Positions 24,988-34,089 of a DNA stretch of 64,000 nucleotides are shown in pieces (within the stretch, counting starts at the first letter, position 1; every line of letters starts with the position of its first letter). Both the position numbers and the translations under genes were made by a program. Origin of the DNA: Streptomyces canus (GTDB taxonomy: Bacteria; Actinomycetota; Actinomycetes; Streptomycetales; Streptomycetaceae); contig NZ_JAUSYQ010000002.1 of assembly GCF_030816965.1 (NCBI RefSeq), forward strand, positions 2,265,001 through 2,329,000, in the 5' to 3' direction. The notes beneath the pieces are model-generated. The model was not told where the DNA came from. It did not search any database and worked only from the letters and a program-made list of their open reading frames with translations.

Positions 24988-26378
24988 GCGCCCGCACCAA
25001 CAAGCCGCACGAAATCGTCGAGCGGGCCCTCGCGCTGTCCCAGGCCGACGGCTGTGTCGTGATCGCCGACGAGCAGTCGACCGCCAACCTGCGCTGGGCG
25101 GGCAACGCGCTCACCACGAACGGTGTCACGCGCGGGCGCACGCTCACGGTCGTCGCGACCGTCGACGGCAAGGAGGGCACCGCCTCCGGCGTGGTTTCCC
25201 GGTCCGCGGTGACCGCGGACGAGCTGGAGCCGCTGGTGCGGGCCGCGGAGGCCGCCGCGCGCGGTGCCGCGCCCGCCGAGGACGCCCAGCCGCTGGTCAC
25301 GGGCGTACCGGAGTCTCCGGACTTCACGGACGCGCCCGCCGAGACCTCCTCGGCCGTCTTCGCCGACTTCGCGCCGGCGCTCGGCGAGTCCTTCGCACGC
25401 GCGCGTGCGGGCGGCCGCGAGCTGTACGGCTTCGCCAACCACGAACTAGTGTCGACGTATGTGGGCACGTCCACGGGGCTGCGGCTGCGCCACGACCAGC
25501 CCAACGGCACGCTGGAGCTCAACGCCAAGTCGCCGGACCGGACCCGCTCGGCCTGGGCCGGACGCTCCACCCGGGACTTCAAGGACGTCGACCCGGCGGT
25601 GCTGGACGCCGAGCTCGCCGTACGCCTGGGATGGGCCGAGCGGCGCCACCAGCTGCCCGCCGGGCGGTACGAGACGCTGCTGCCGCCGACCGCGGTCGCC
25701 GATCTGCTCATCTACCAGCTGTGGTCGGCGTCGGGCCGGGACGCGGCCGAGGGGCGGACGGTGTTCTCCAAGCCGGGCGGCGGCACCCGGGTCGGCGAGA
25801 GGCTGACCGAGCTCCCGCTGACCCTGCGCAGCGACCCGAACGAGCCGGGCCTGGAATCCGCGCCCTTCGTGGTCGCGCACTCCTCCGGGGGCGACCAGTC
25901 GGTGTTCGACAACGGTCTGCCGGTCGCCGCCACCGACTGGATCCGGCAGGGCGAGCTGGCGCATCTGATGACGACCCGGCACAGCGCCGGCCTGACCGGG
26001 CTGCCCGTCGCCCCGGCGGCCGGCAGCCTCGTCCTCGACGGAGGCTCGGACCTGTCGCTGGAGGAGATGGTCGCGAACACCACGCGCGGGCTGCTGCTGA
26101 CCTGCCTCTGGTACATCCGCGAGGTCGACCCGGCCACCCTGCTGCTCACCGGGTTGACCCGGGACGGCGTGTACCTCGTCGAGAACGGCGAGGTGACCGG
26201 CGAGGTCAACAACTTCCGGTTCAACGAGTCGCCGGTCGGCCTGCTGGGGCGGGCGACGGAGGCGGGGCGGACGGAGAAGACGCTGCCGAGGGAATGGAGC
26301 GACTACTTCACGAGGGCCGCGATGCCGCCGCTGCGGGTGCCGGATTTCAATATGAGTTCTGTCAGTCAGGGCGTATAA
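24984..26378 (+). CDS. pmbA: PmbA/TldE subunit of the TldD/E protease
   Basis: A 464-residue protein whose ATG overlaps the tldD stop (ATGA). It has the PmbA/TldA fold pattern: N-terminal EIVERALALSQADGCVVIADEQSTANLRWAGN, a central GLRLRHDQPNGTLELNAKSPD block and the C-terminal NTTRGLLLTCLWYIREVDPATLLLTGLTRDGVYLVENGEV. It lacks the HExxxH zinc motif, as expected for the non-catalytic half. It contributes to the substrate channel. Confidence 0.93.
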   Translation: MSARTNKPHEIVERALALSQADGCVVIADEQSTANLRWAGNALTTNGVTRGRTLTVVATVDGKEGTASGVVSRSAVTADELEPLVRAAEAAARGAAPAEDAQPLVTGVPESPDFTDAPAETSSAVFADFAPALGESFARARAGGRELYGFANHELVSTYVGTSTGLRLRHDQPNGTLELNAKSPDRTRSAWAGRSTRDFKDVDPAVLDAELAVRLGWAERRHQLPAGRYETLLPPTAVADLLIYQLWSASGRDAAEGRTVFSKPGGGTRVGERLTELPLTLRSDPNEPGLESAPFVVAHSSGGDQSVFDNGLPVAATDWIRQGELAHLMTTRHSAGLTGLPVAPAAGSLVLDGGSDLSLEEMVANTTRGLLLTCLWYIREVDPATLLLTGLTRDGVYLVENGEVTGEVNNFRFNESPVGLLGRATEAGRTEKTLPREWSDYFTRAAMPPLRVPDFNMSSVSQGV

Positions 26379-26435
26379 CCTCGTAGCCGGTAGTCACTCG
26401 ACTGCCCGAGGACCTTTCGAGGAGATACGAGAACC

Positions 26436-27704
26436 GTGACGGACATCGTCGACGAGCTGAAGTGGCGGGGGCTGTGGGCCCTGTCCACTGACGAGGACGC
26501 TTTGCGCAAGGCGCTCGCGGACGGTCCCGTCACGTTCTATTGCGGTTTCGACCCCACGGCGGCCAGCCTGCACGTCGGTCACCTGGTGCAGGTCCTCACC
26601 ATGCGCCGGCTCCAGCAGGCGGGTCTGCGCCCGCTGGCGCTGGTGGGCGGGGCGACCGGTCAGATCGGCGACCCCCGCCCCACGGCCGAGCGCACGCTGA
26701 ACGACCCGGAGACGGTCGCGAACTGGGTGTCCCGGCTGCGCGCGCAGATCGAGCCGTTCCTGTCCTTCGAGGGCGAGAACGCCGCGGTCATGGTGAACAA
26801 CCTGGACTGGACGGCCGGGCTGTCGGCCATCGAGTTCCTGCGGGACATCGGCAAGCACTTCCGTGTCAACAAGATGCTCACCAAGGACTCGGTCGCGCGC
26901 CGGCTGGAGTCCCAGGAGGGCATCAGCTACACGGAGTTCAGCTACCAGTTGCTCCAGGGCATGGACTTCCTGGAGCTGTACCGGCGGTACGGCTGCACGC
27001 TGCAGCAGGGCGGCAGCGACCAGTGGGGCAACCTCACGGCGGGGCTCGACCTGATCCACAAGCTGGAGCCCGAGGCCGAGGCGCACTGTCTCGCGACGCC
27101 ACTGATGGTCAAGGCGGACGGCACCAAGTTCGGCAAGACCGAGGGTGGCGCCGTCTGGCTCGACCCGGAGATGACGACGCCGTACGCCTTCTACCAGTTC
27201 TGGCTGAACGTGGACGACCGGGACATCTCGACGTACATGCGCATCCTGTCCTTCAGGTCCCGCGAGGAGCTCGAGGAACTGGAGAAGCAGACCGAGGAGC
27301 GTCCGCAGGCCCGGGCCGCGCAGCGGGCGCTGGCGGAGGAGCTGACGACGCTGGTGCACGGCGCCGACCAGACGGCCGCCGTGATCGCCGCGAGCCGTGC
27401 CCTCTTCGGGCAGGGGGAGCTGGCGGAGCTGGACGAGAAGACGCTGGCCGCGGCGCTCTCGGAGGTGCCGCACATCCGGGTCGCCGAGCTCGGTGCCGTC
27501 GTGGATCTGTTCGCCGAGGTGGGACTCGTGGCCAGCAAGTCGGCCGCGCGGCGGACGGTGAAGGAGGGCGGGGCCTACGTGAACAACGTCAAGGTCTCGG
27601 CCGAGGACGCGGTTGCCGCCAAGGAGGACCTCCTCCACGGCCGCTGGCTCGTGCTGCGCCGGGGCAAGAAGAACCTGGCCGCGGTCGAGGTCACGTCGGC
27701 CTAG
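26436..27704 (+). CDS. tyrS: Tyrosyl-tRNA synthetase
   Basis: A 422-residue class I synthetase from the GTG at 26436. The HIGH-type motif appears as SLHVGHL near residue 46, the tyrosine pocket as [13 protein letters not shown] and [10 protein letters not shown], and the KMSKS loop as [10 protein letters not shown]-terminal S4-like RNA-binding domain (about 355-422, [17 protein letters not shown]) binds tRNA. The GTG is preceded by CGAGGAGATACGAG. The gene is closed by the hairpin at 27714-27762. I see no T-box leader in the 57-bp gap after pmbA. Confidence 0.96.
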   Translation: MTDIVDELKWRGLWALSTDEDALRKALADGPVTFYCGFDPTAASLHVGHLVQVLTMRRLQQAGLRPLALVGGATGQIGDPRPTAERTLNDPETVANWVSRLRAQIEPFLSFEGENAAVMVNNLDWTAGLSAIEFLRDIGKHFRVNKMLTKDSVARRLESQEGISYTEFSYQLLQGMDFLELYRRYGCTLQQGGSDQWGNLTAGLDLIHKLEPEAEAHCLATPLMVKADGTKFGKTEGGAVWLDPEMTTPYAFYQFWLNVDDRDISTYMRILSFRSREELEELEKQTEERPQARAAQRALAEELTTLVHGADQTAAVIAASRALFGQGELAELDEKTLAAALSEVPHIRVAELGAVVDLFAEVGLVASKSAARRTVKEGGAYVNNVKVSAEDAVAAKEDLLHGRWLVLRRGKKNLAAVEVTSA

Positions 27705-27713
27705 GTCCTGAGC

Positions 27714-27762
27714 ACGGCAGAAGGGGGCGCCTCTCCCGAGGGAGGGCGCCCCCTTCTGCCGT
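27714..27762. terminator. Perfect 18-bp hairpin after tyrS
   Basis: Arms 27714-27731 and 27745-27762 pair perfectly. The stem ends 8 bp before the convergent GlsB-like stop, so it serves both genes. Confidence 0.85.
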
Positions 27763-27769
27763 ACGGCTG

Positions 27770-28048
27770 TCAGGTCCGGTGTTTCCTCTTGCCCAGCGTC
27801 TTCATGTAGAGCATGTCGCCGAAGCCCACGATGATGATCGCGGCGATGAGCTGGAAGACGTGGCGGCTCCAGTCGATGCCGGGGGTCTCGTCCACACCGA
27901 ACCCGCGTGCCATGGCGTTGCCGGCGATGGCGCCGAGCATGCCGAAGATAGTGGTCAGCCAGAGGGGACTGTGCTGTTTCCCGGGGATGATCGCCTTGGC
28001 GATCAGGCCCAGCACGAATCCCACGATGATCGCCCACAACCAGCCCAT
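27770..28048 (-). CDS. GlsB/YeaQ/YmgE family stress-response membrane protein
   Basis: A 92-residue protein with three membrane helices (WAIIVGFVLGLIAKAIIPG; WLTTIFGMLGAIAGNAMA; FQLIAAIIIVGFGDML). The GLIAKAIIPGK and GMLGAIAGN motifs define the transglycosylase-associated (YeaQ) family. Members are membrane proteins induced by stress; despite the family name no enzymatic activity is established. GAGGCAGCC precedes the ATG at 28048. Confidence 0.92.
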   Translation of the reverse strand: MGWLWAIIVGFVLGLIAKAIIPGKQHSPLWLTTIFGMLGAIAGNAMARGFGVDETPGIDWSRHVFQLIAAIIIVGFGDMLYMKTLGKRKHRT

Positions 28049-28295
28049 GGCTGCCTCCTCGTACGGCTCGACGTGAGCATTACGGTCAGTGTCGGTCCGT
28101 TCGGGCTACGCCGCATGCCGGGTGCGGCCGTACGTGCCGGGAGCGAGCCCGTCCGCCCAGGCGGGAGGTGCCCCGGTCTCGTAGGCGGCGCAGACGCGGC
28201 GTAACGTGGGAGCTGTCCGGGCCCGGTACCTCCGCCGGGTAAGAAGCGGATGCGGGGAACGGGGAGAGTCCGATGCGGGCGGATGGTGGAATGTG

Positions 28296-28694
28296 ATGCG
28301 GAAGCAGCATGGCGGCGGCAGCGCCCAGGTGTTCCGGATCACCGGAGCCAGGACGAGCCTTCAGGAGGACGTGCGCGGACGTCAGCGCCGGTACGTCATC
28401 TCGATGACGGTCCGTACGATTTCCGTGGTGCTCGCGGCCACGCTCTGGAACGTCGAACGGCACGTCGCGATCGTCGCGCTGGTACTCGGGGCCGTTCTGC
28501 CCTATATCGCCGTTGTCATCGCCAACGCGGGGCGGGAGAACGCGCCCTCACTGCCGTCGACCTTCGTGACCGCTCCCACCCCGCCGATGATCATGCCGCC
28601 GCGAGCCGATGACGATTTCGCGGAACCCGTGCCGGAAGGCGGGGCGGGCGGAGCGGCGTCGGGCGCGCGGGGCGAACCCCGCGAGCGGACCTGA
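28296..28694 (+). CDS. DUF3099 family membrane protein
   Basis: A 132-residue protein from the ATG at 28296. The core VFRITGARTSLQEDVRGRQRRYVISM followed by two helices (TVRTISVVLAATLW; HVAIVALVLGAVLPYIAVVIANAG) is the DUF3099 pattern of actinobacteria. The C-terminal 45 residues are Pro/Glu/Gly-rich and probably disordered in the cytoplasm. Function unknown. It is divergent from the GlsB-like gene. Confidence 0.85.
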   Translation: MRKQHGGGSAQVFRITGARTSLQEDVRGRQRRYVISMTVRTISVVLAATLWNVERHVAIVALVLGAVLPYIAVVIANAGRENAPSLPSTFVTAPTPPMIMPPRADDDFAEPVPEGGAGGAASGARGEPRERT

Positions 28695-28806
28695 AGCACC
28701 AAGCTCAAGGAAAGCTCAGATCAATCATGTTGTTCCAGTGCCGTACGACGGGTTACCCGTGACATACTTCGTACGCGCTCCGCATCCCCCGTCGGAGCGA
28801 CAGACC

Positions 28807-28846
28807 GACGCCGGGCAGCTCCCCCCGTGGCTGCTCGGCGTCGCCT
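28807..28846 (+). terminator. Terminator or attenuator in the leader of the Cys/His mini-protein gene
   Basis: GACGCCGGGCAGC (28807-28819) pairs with GCTGCTCGGCGTC (28830-28842) with one G-T wobble and is followed by GCCTTTTC. A second stem, GCTCCG/CGGAGC, lies at 28779-28799. The stems sit 113 bp after the DUF3099 stop and 52 bp before the next start. They may end the DUF3099 transcript or form a leader attenuator. Confidence 0.55.
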
Positions 28847-28897
28847 TTTCCCCCACTTCCTTTCCCGCTCGTTTTCCCCGCCTGTGAGACGAAATCC

Positions 28898-29116
28898 GTG
28901 AGTGACGAGACCCCGATCTGCTCCGCGAAGGGCTGCCGCGCCGACGCCGTGTGGGTGCTCGCGTGGAACAACCCGAAGATCCACACGCCGGAGCGGCGCA
29001 AGACGTGGCTGGCCTGTGAGGAGCACCGGGAGCATCTGTCGCAGTTCCTCGGGGTGCGGGGCTTCCTCAAGGATGTCGTGAAGTTCGAGGACTGGCAGGC
29101 GCCCGAAGAAGCCTAG
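28898..29116 (+). CDS. Conserved Cys/His mini-protein, 72 aa
   Basis: GTG start at 28898. The protein has paired metal-type ligands: CSAKGC (residues 8-13) and CEEH (40-43) followed by a second histidine pair, which looks like a small zinc-binding fold. WVLAWNNPKIHTPERRKTWLAC is the conserved-looking core. Streptomycete homologues are often labelled acetone carboxylase, an annotation with no visible sequence basis. Its TAG shares the CTAG with the stop of convergent moaA. Confidence 0.8.
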   Translation: MSDETPICSAKGCRADAVWVLAWNNPKIHTPERRKTWLACEEHREHLSQFLGVRGFLKDVVKFEDWQAPEEA

Positions 29117-30102
29117 CCGCCGATCGCCGACATCGGCCGGTCCGGCTGGACGAACGTCGGGTCGTCCAGGCCCGCTCCCGCCTTCTTGCCCCACATCGCC
29201 TCGCGCCAGATGCGGGCGATCTCCTCGTCGGGGGCGTCGGAGCGCAGCGCCGCTCGGAGGTCTGTCTCCTCGCGGGCGAAGAGGCAGTTGCGTACCTGAC
29301 CGTCGGCCGTGAGGCGGGTGCGGTCGCAGGCCGCGCAGAACGGGCGGGTGACCGAGGCGATGACGCCCACGACGTGTGGACCGCCGTCCACGATCCAGCG
29401 TTCCGCGGGGGCTGAGCCGCGCTTCTCCGAGCCCTCCTCGGTGAGGTCGAAGCGGGTGCGCAGGGAGGTCAGGATGTCCCCGGCGGTGATCATGCCGTCG
29501 CGCTTCCAGCCGTGCTGGGCGTCCAGGGGCATCTGCTCGATGAAGCGCAGTTCGTAGTCGTGCTCCACCGCCCAGGCGAGGAGGTCGGGGGCCTCGTCGT
29601 CGTTCAGTCCGGGCATCAGGACGGAGTTCACCTTGACCGGGGTCAGGCCCGCCTCGCGGGCCGCGTCCAGGCCCTCCAGGACGTCCTGGTGGCGGTTGCG
29701 GCGGGTGAGGGTCTTGAAGACGTCCGGACGCAGGGTGTCGAGGGAGACGTTGACCCGGTCCAGGCCGGCGGCCTTGAGGGCGGTGGCCGTGCGCTTGAGG
29801 CCGATGCCGTTGGTGGTGAGGGACATCTGGGGGCGCGGCTCCAGAGCCGCGACGCGCTCGACGATGCCGACCAGGCCGGGGCGCAGCAGGGGCTCACCGC
29901 CGGTGAAGCGGACCTCCTCGATACCGAGGGAGGTCACGGCGATGTCGATCAGGCGGACGATCTCGTCGTCGGTGAGCAGATCGGGCTTGGCCAGCCACTG
30001 CAGGCCCTCTTCCGGCATGCAGTACGTGCACCGCAGGTTGCAGCGGTCGGTCAGCGAGACTCTCAGGTCGGTGGCCACCCGGCCGTAGGTGTCGATGAGC
30101 AC
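29113..30102 (-). CDS. moaA: GTP 3',8-cyclase MoaA
   Basis: A 329-residue radical SAM enzyme making 3',8-cH2GTP, the first step of molybdenum cofactor synthesis. The N-terminal cluster motif CNLRCTYC provides C21, C25 and C28; the SAM motif FTGGEPLLRPG follows. The C-terminal cluster is visible as CAACDRTRLTADGQVRNC, and the protein ends in the double glycine (IGG) required for activity. GTG at 30102 is the start. No other moa gene is adjacent. Confidence 0.96.
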   Translation of the reverse strand: MLIDTYGRVATDLRVSLTDRCNLRCTYCMPEEGLQWLAKPDLLTDDEIVRLIDIAVTSLGIEEVRFTGGEPLLRPGLVGIVERVAALEPRPQMSLTTNGIGLKRTATALKAAGLDRVNVSLDTLRPDVFKTLTRRNRHQDVLEGLDAAREAGLTPVKVNSVLMPGLNDDEAPDLLAWAVEHDYELRFIEQMPLDAQHGWKRDGMITAGDILTSLRTRFDLTEEGSEKRGSAPAERWIVDGGPHVVGVIASVTRPFCAACDRTRLTADGQVRNCLFAREETDLRAALRSDAPDEEIARIWREAMWGKKAGAGLDDPTFVQPDRPMSAIGG

Positions 30103-30208
30103 GTGGGCCCCCTCCCTCGTCGCGGATCAGTGCCGACTCCATCGGTTTCCGTCACCTGCGAGCCTACGTGACGTCGCTGACAACGACAGTGCCCGATCCC
30201 ACGACGTC

Positions 30209-30250
30209 CGAAGCGGCCGTGTCGTAGAGATCTACGACACGGCCGCTTCG
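30209..30250 (-). terminator. Perfect 20-bp inverted repeat after the symporter gene
   Basis: Arms 30209-30228 and 30231-30250 pair completely apart from a two-base centre (the true loop will open a few pairs). It begins 10 bp beyond the symporter stop and lies upstream of moaA. Confidence 0.8.
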
Positions 30251-30259
30251 GGGGGCGTG

Positions 30260-31879
30260 TCAGTGGGCGCCGGTACCGGTCAGCGACCGGACCTCCAGCT
30301 CCGCGTACTTGCCCTTGTCCGGCTCCTCCTTGGAGAGGTAGGTGCCGATGATGCCGAGCAGGAAGCCGACCGGGATCGAGATGAGACCCGGGTTCTCCAG
30401 CGGGAACCAGTGGAAGTCGACGTCCGGGAACATCGAGGTGGGCTTGCCGGAGACGACCGGCGAGAACAGCACCAGGCCGACCGCCGTGACGAGTCCGCCG
30501 TAGATCGACCACAGGGCGCCAGAGGTGGTGAACCGCTTCCAGAAGAGGCTGTAGATGATCGTCGGCAGGTTTGCCGAGGCGGCGACCGCGAAGGCGAGCG
30601 CGACGAGGCCTGCGACGTTGAGGTCGCGGGCGAGGGCGCCCAGCAGGATGGAGACCGCGCCGATACCGACGGTCGCCCAGCGGGCCGCACTCATCTCCTG
30701 CTTCTCGGTGGCCTGACCGCGCTTGATGACGTTCGCGTAGATGTCGTGCGCGAAGGACGACGACGAGGCCAGGGTGAGGCCGGCGACGACCGCGAGGATC
30801 GTGGCGAAGGCGACCGCCGAGATGGTGGCCAGCAGGATCGCGCCCCAGTTGGAGTCGACGCCGCCCAGATGCAGGGCCAGCAGTGGCGCCGCCGTGTTGC
30901 CCGCCTTGTTGGAGGCGATGATCTCGTCCGGCTTGATCAGGGCCGCGGCGCCGAAGCCGAGGGCGAGGGTCATCAGGTAGAAGGCGCCGATGAGGCCGAT
31001 GGCCCAGATGACCGACTTACGGGCGGCCTTGGCGGTGGGCACCGTGTAGAAGCGGATCAGGATGTGCGGCAGACCGGCGGTGCCGAGGACCAGGGCGATG
31101 CCGAGCGAGATGAAGTCCAGCTTGGTGGTGCCCGTGGCGCCGTACTTCAGGCCCGGCTCCAGGAAGGCCGCGCCCTTGCCGCTGTTGTCGGCGGCGGAGC
31201 CGAGCAGGTCGGAGACGTTGAAGTCGAACTTCAGCAGGACCAGGAAGGTCAGCAGCAGGGCGCCGACGATCAACAGGACGGCCTTGACCATCTGGACCCA
31301 GGTGGTGCCCTTCATGCCGCCGATGGTGACGTACACGATCATCAGGACGCCGACCAGGGCGACGATGCCGATCTTGCCGCCGTCGCTGGTGATGCCGAGC
31401 AGCAGGGAGACCAGGACACCCGCGCCCGCCATCTGGGCCAGCAGGTAGAAGATCGAGACCACGATGGTGGAGGTGCCGGCCGCCGTGCGGACCGGGCGCT
31501 GGCGCATCCGGTACGCGAGGACGTCGCCCATCGTGTAGCGGCCGGAGTTGCGCAGCGGTTCGGCGACCAGGAGCAGGGCGACGAGCCAGGCGACCAGGAA
31601 GCCGATGGAGTACAGGAAGCCGTCGTAGCCGAAGAGGGCGATGGCGCCCGCGATGCCGAGGAAGGACGCGGCGGACATGTAGTCGCCGGAGACGGCGAGG
31701 CCGTTCTGGAAACCGGTGAACTGGCGGCCGCCCGCGTAGAAGTCGGAGGCGTCCTTGGTCTGGCGTCCGGCCCAGACCGTGATGACGAGGGTCGCGAGGA
31801 CGAAGACCGCGAACAGGCTGATGATCAGCCCTCGGTGCTCGCTGGCCTCGCCGGCCGCCAGGGTGATCGCGGGGCTCAT
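30260..31879 (-). CDS. Sodium:solute symporter, ActP/MctC-like cation acetate symporter
   Basis: A 539-residue membrane protein with about 13 helices. The SSS family signature is evident: TKDASDFYAGGRQFTGFQNGLAVSGDYMSAASFLGI (in outline) and GRYTMGDVLAYR. The start at 31879 overlaps the DUF485 gene stop (ATGA). DUF485 plus this symporter is the yjcH-actP arrangement for acetate and short monocarboxylate uptake in E. coli, and MctC-like proteins in corynebacteria. Acetate, propionate or pyruvate is the probable substrate. Confidence 0.92.
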   Translation of the reverse strand: MSPAITLAAGEASEHRGLIISLFAVFVLATLVITVWAGRQTKDASDFYAGGRQFTGFQNGLAVSGDYMSAASFLGIAGAIALFGYDGFLYSIGFLVAWLVALLLVAEPLRNSGRYTMGDVLAYRMRQRPVRTAAGTSTIVVSIFYLLAQMAGAGVLVSLLLGITSDGGKIGIVALVGVLMIVYVTIGGMKGTTWVQMVKAVLLIVGALLLTFLVLLKFDFNVSDLLGSAADNSGKGAAFLEPGLKYGATGTTKLDFISLGIALVLGTAGLPHILIRFYTVPTAKAARKSVIWAIGLIGAFYLMTLALGFGAAALIKPDEIIASNKAGNTAAPLLALHLGGVDSNWGAILLATISAVAFATILAVVAGLTLASSSSFAHDIYANVIKRGQATEKQEMSAARWATVGIGAVSILLGALARDLNVAGLVALAFAVAASANLPTIIYSLFWKRFTTSGALWSIYGGLVTAVGLVLFSPVVSGKPTSMFPDVDFHWFPLENPGLISIPVGFLLGIIGTYLSKEEPDKGKYAELEVRSLTGTGAH

Positions 31880-32232
31880 GCGCCGCCCTCCATCCGGGAC
31901 TTGATCGCCTCGGCCTTGGGGTCGAAGCGGGCGGCAGCGGTGCGCGCGTACCACCAGGCGATGAGGAACGTGGTGAGGAACTGGGCGAGGCCCAGGACCA
32001 GGGCGATGTTGATGTTGCCGACGACCTTGGTGCCCATGAAGTCGCCCGCGTAGTTGGACAGCAGGACGTACAGCAGGTACCAGGCGATGAAGCCGACGGT
32101 CAGCGGAAAGGCGAAGGAGCGGTAGGAGCGGCGCAGTTCACCGAACTCCGCGCTCTCCTGCACCTCGGTGAACTCCTCGGTGGTGGGGAGTTTATGGGTC
32201 TCTTTCGAGGGTGGCGGTGCGTCGGTGGCCAC
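31876..32232 (-). CDS. DUF485 family membrane protein (YjcH-like)
   Basis: A 118-residue protein from the GTG at 32232, preceded by GAGGAGACTCC. The family core is FGELRRSYRSFAFPLTVGFIAWYLLYVLLSNYAGDFMG followed by a second helix (INIALVLGLAQFLTTFLIAWWYA). DUF485 proteins are encoded just before acetate symporters and are presumed accessory subunits. The overlap with the symporter start supports this here. Confidence 0.92.
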   Translation of the reverse strand: MATDAPPPSKETHKLPTTEEFTEVQESAEFGELRRSYRSFAFPLTVGFIAWYLLYVLLSNYAGDFMGTKVVGNINIALVLGLAQFLTTFLIAWWYARTAAARFDPKAEAIKSRMEGGA

Positions 32233-32485
32233 GGAGTCTCCTCGCGTTGCGGATGCGGTTGTGACGGGGATCGGGCGCGAGTGTCCTCGCCTTCCCTGCC
32301 CAAGGTCACGGCGGCACGCTCGGACCGGTTCAACTCGCTTTGCTTCTTTCCGAACTCACCTTGGGGAAGTCATTGCTGGCCAGCGACTTCGGGAGATAGC
32401 TTCGGCCTGCACCACCCGTCATGTACCTGCCCGAGCGACACCTGTGTCTCGGGCCGGTTTCGTTTCCGGATGATGTGGAGACCCC

Positions 32486-34042
32486 ATGTCCCAGCCGCGT
32501 TCCAGACGTTCGAGGCGTTCGATACGTTCAAGAGACCGTCTCGCGCTCGCCGTGCCCGTCGTGCTGTCCCTCACGGCCTCGCTCGGCTTTCTGCCCTCGG
32601 CGGCCTCGGCCGCCCCTGCCACGGAGTCCGTGGCACAGGCAGCGGACGCGACGAACCTGTCGTACGTCGTCAACACCAAGGTGGACCACCGCACGATCGC
32701 GTCGGTGAAGAAGGCGATACCGGCGGCCGGCGGCACCGTCGTGATCGCGTACGAGAAGATCGGCGTGATCGTCGTCCACTCCTCCGCGCCTGACTTCGCC
32801 CAGAAGATCCGCAAGGTGCGCGGGGTTCAGTCGGCCGGCGCCACCCGCACCTCGCCGCTGACCCCGGCGGGCACGACGGACGAGGGCGCGGTCCAGGTGC
32901 TGTCGGACGCGCAGGCCGCGAAGGTCGCGAAGACCTCGGCCGCCACGCCGGACAGCGAGCCCCTCGAGGCCGATCAGTGGGACCTGCGCGCGATAGGCGC
33001 CGACAAGGCCGCCAAGATCAACCCGGGCAGCCGCAAGGTGACCGTCGCCGTGATCGACACCGGCGTCGACGACACCCACCCCGACATCGCACCGAACTTC
33101 TCCGCCGCGCAGTCGGCCAACTGCGACGGTGGTGTCCCGGACACCACCGCGGGCGCCTGGCGGCCGTACACCGCGGACGACTACCACGGCACACACGTGG
33201 CCGGTGAGATCGCCGCGGCCCGCAACGGTGTCGGCGTGGCCGGGGTCGCGCCCGGCGTGAAGGTCTCGGCCATCAACGTGACCGACCGGAGCAACGGCCT
33301 CTTCTACCCGGAGAGCGTCGTGTGCGCGTTCGTGTTCGCCGCCGACCACGGCGTCGAGATCACGAACAACAGCTACTACGTTGATCCCTGGCTGTACAAC
33401 TGCATGGACGACCCCGATCAGCGGGCCATTGTTGATTCGGTCAACAGGGCGCAGCTGTACGCGCAGCACAAGGGCACGCTCAGCCTGGCGTCGGCGGGCA
33501 ACTCCAACGACGACCTGGACTCCGACGCGATCGTCGACGCGTCCAGCCCCGACGACTCCACTGCGGTGGAGCGCACCGTCGATCCGCACGAGTGCTTCGA
33601 CGTGCCGACGCAGTTGCCCGGTGTCGTCACGGTCAGTGCGACGGGCGTCAAGAACCTCAAGTCGTACTACTCCTCGTACGGCAAGGGCGTCATCGACGTC
33701 GCGGCCCCCGGTGGCGACCGGCTCTACCAGATCCCGGACACGCCGTCGCAGAACGGCCGCATCCTGTCCACCCTGCCGAACGGCGAGTACGGCTTCCTGC
33801 AGGGCACTTCGATGGCCTCGCCGCACGCCGCGGGCGTCGCCGCGTTGCTGAAGTCGACGCATCCCAAGGCGAGCCCGGCCCAACTGCAGGCGCTGCTCAA
33901 GGCGCAGGCGGACGCCACGAGCTGCCCGGCCTCCTACGACCAGGACGGCGACGGCGCACAGGACGCGGTGTGCGAGGGCGGCACCCGGGCCAACGGGTTC
34001 TACGGCTTCGGCATCGTCAACGCGCTGCGCGCGGTCAAGTGA
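32486..34042 (+). CDS. Secreted subtilisin-like serine protease (S8), copy 1
   Basis: A 518-residue precursor. A twin-arginine-rich N-terminus leads a signal peptide ending at about residue 42 (FLPSAASAA). A propeptide-like region (about 55-165) precedes the S8 domain. The triad is D191 (VIDTGVDDTHPD), H237 (HGTHVAGEIA) and S442 (GTSMASPHAAG); the oxyanion asparagine is in NNSYY. A DQDGDGAQD loop near the C-terminus could bind calcium. The next gene is a close tandem copy. Role: extracellular proteolysis, presumably during development or nutrition. Confidence 0.94.
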   Translation: MSQPRSRRSRRSIRSRDRLALAVPVVLSLTASLGFLPSAASAAPATESVAQAADATNLSYVVNTKVDHRTIASVKKAIPAAGGTVVIAYEKIGVIVVHSSAPDFAQKIRKVRGVQSAGATRTSPLTPAGTTDEGAVQVLSDAQAAKVAKTSAATPDSEPLEADQWDLRAIGADKAAKINPGSRKVTVAVIDTGVDDTHPDIAPNFSAAQSANCDGGVPDTTAGAWRPYTADDYHGTHVAGEIAAARNGVGVAGVAPGVKVSAINVTDRSNGLFYPESVVCAFVFAADHGVEITNNSYYVDPWLYNCMDDPDQRAIVDSVNRAQLYAQHKGTLSLASAGNSNDDLDSDAIVDASSPDDSTAVERTVDPHECFDVPTQLPGVVTVSATGVKNLKSYYSSYGKGVIDVAAPGGDRLYQIPDTPSQNGRILSTLPNGEYGFLQGTSMASPHAAGVAALLKSTHPKASPAQLQALLKAQADATSCPASYDQDGDGAQDAVCEGGTRANGFYGFGIVNALRAVK

Positions 34043-34089
34043 CCCGCCCGCACCGCTTGTCCCGCATAAGAACTGGAGAGACTCTCATC

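Noticed and set aside
23464..26378. RiPP maturation locus around tldD-pmbA
   Set aside because: No precursor peptide, cyclase or YcaO gene is found on either side; the neighbours are fabG and tyrS.
30089..32053. A 654-codon open frame on the plus strand
   Set aside because: Antisense to moaA upstream region, the acetate-type symporter and DUF485; composition is Asp/Gln/Gly-rich with no domain.
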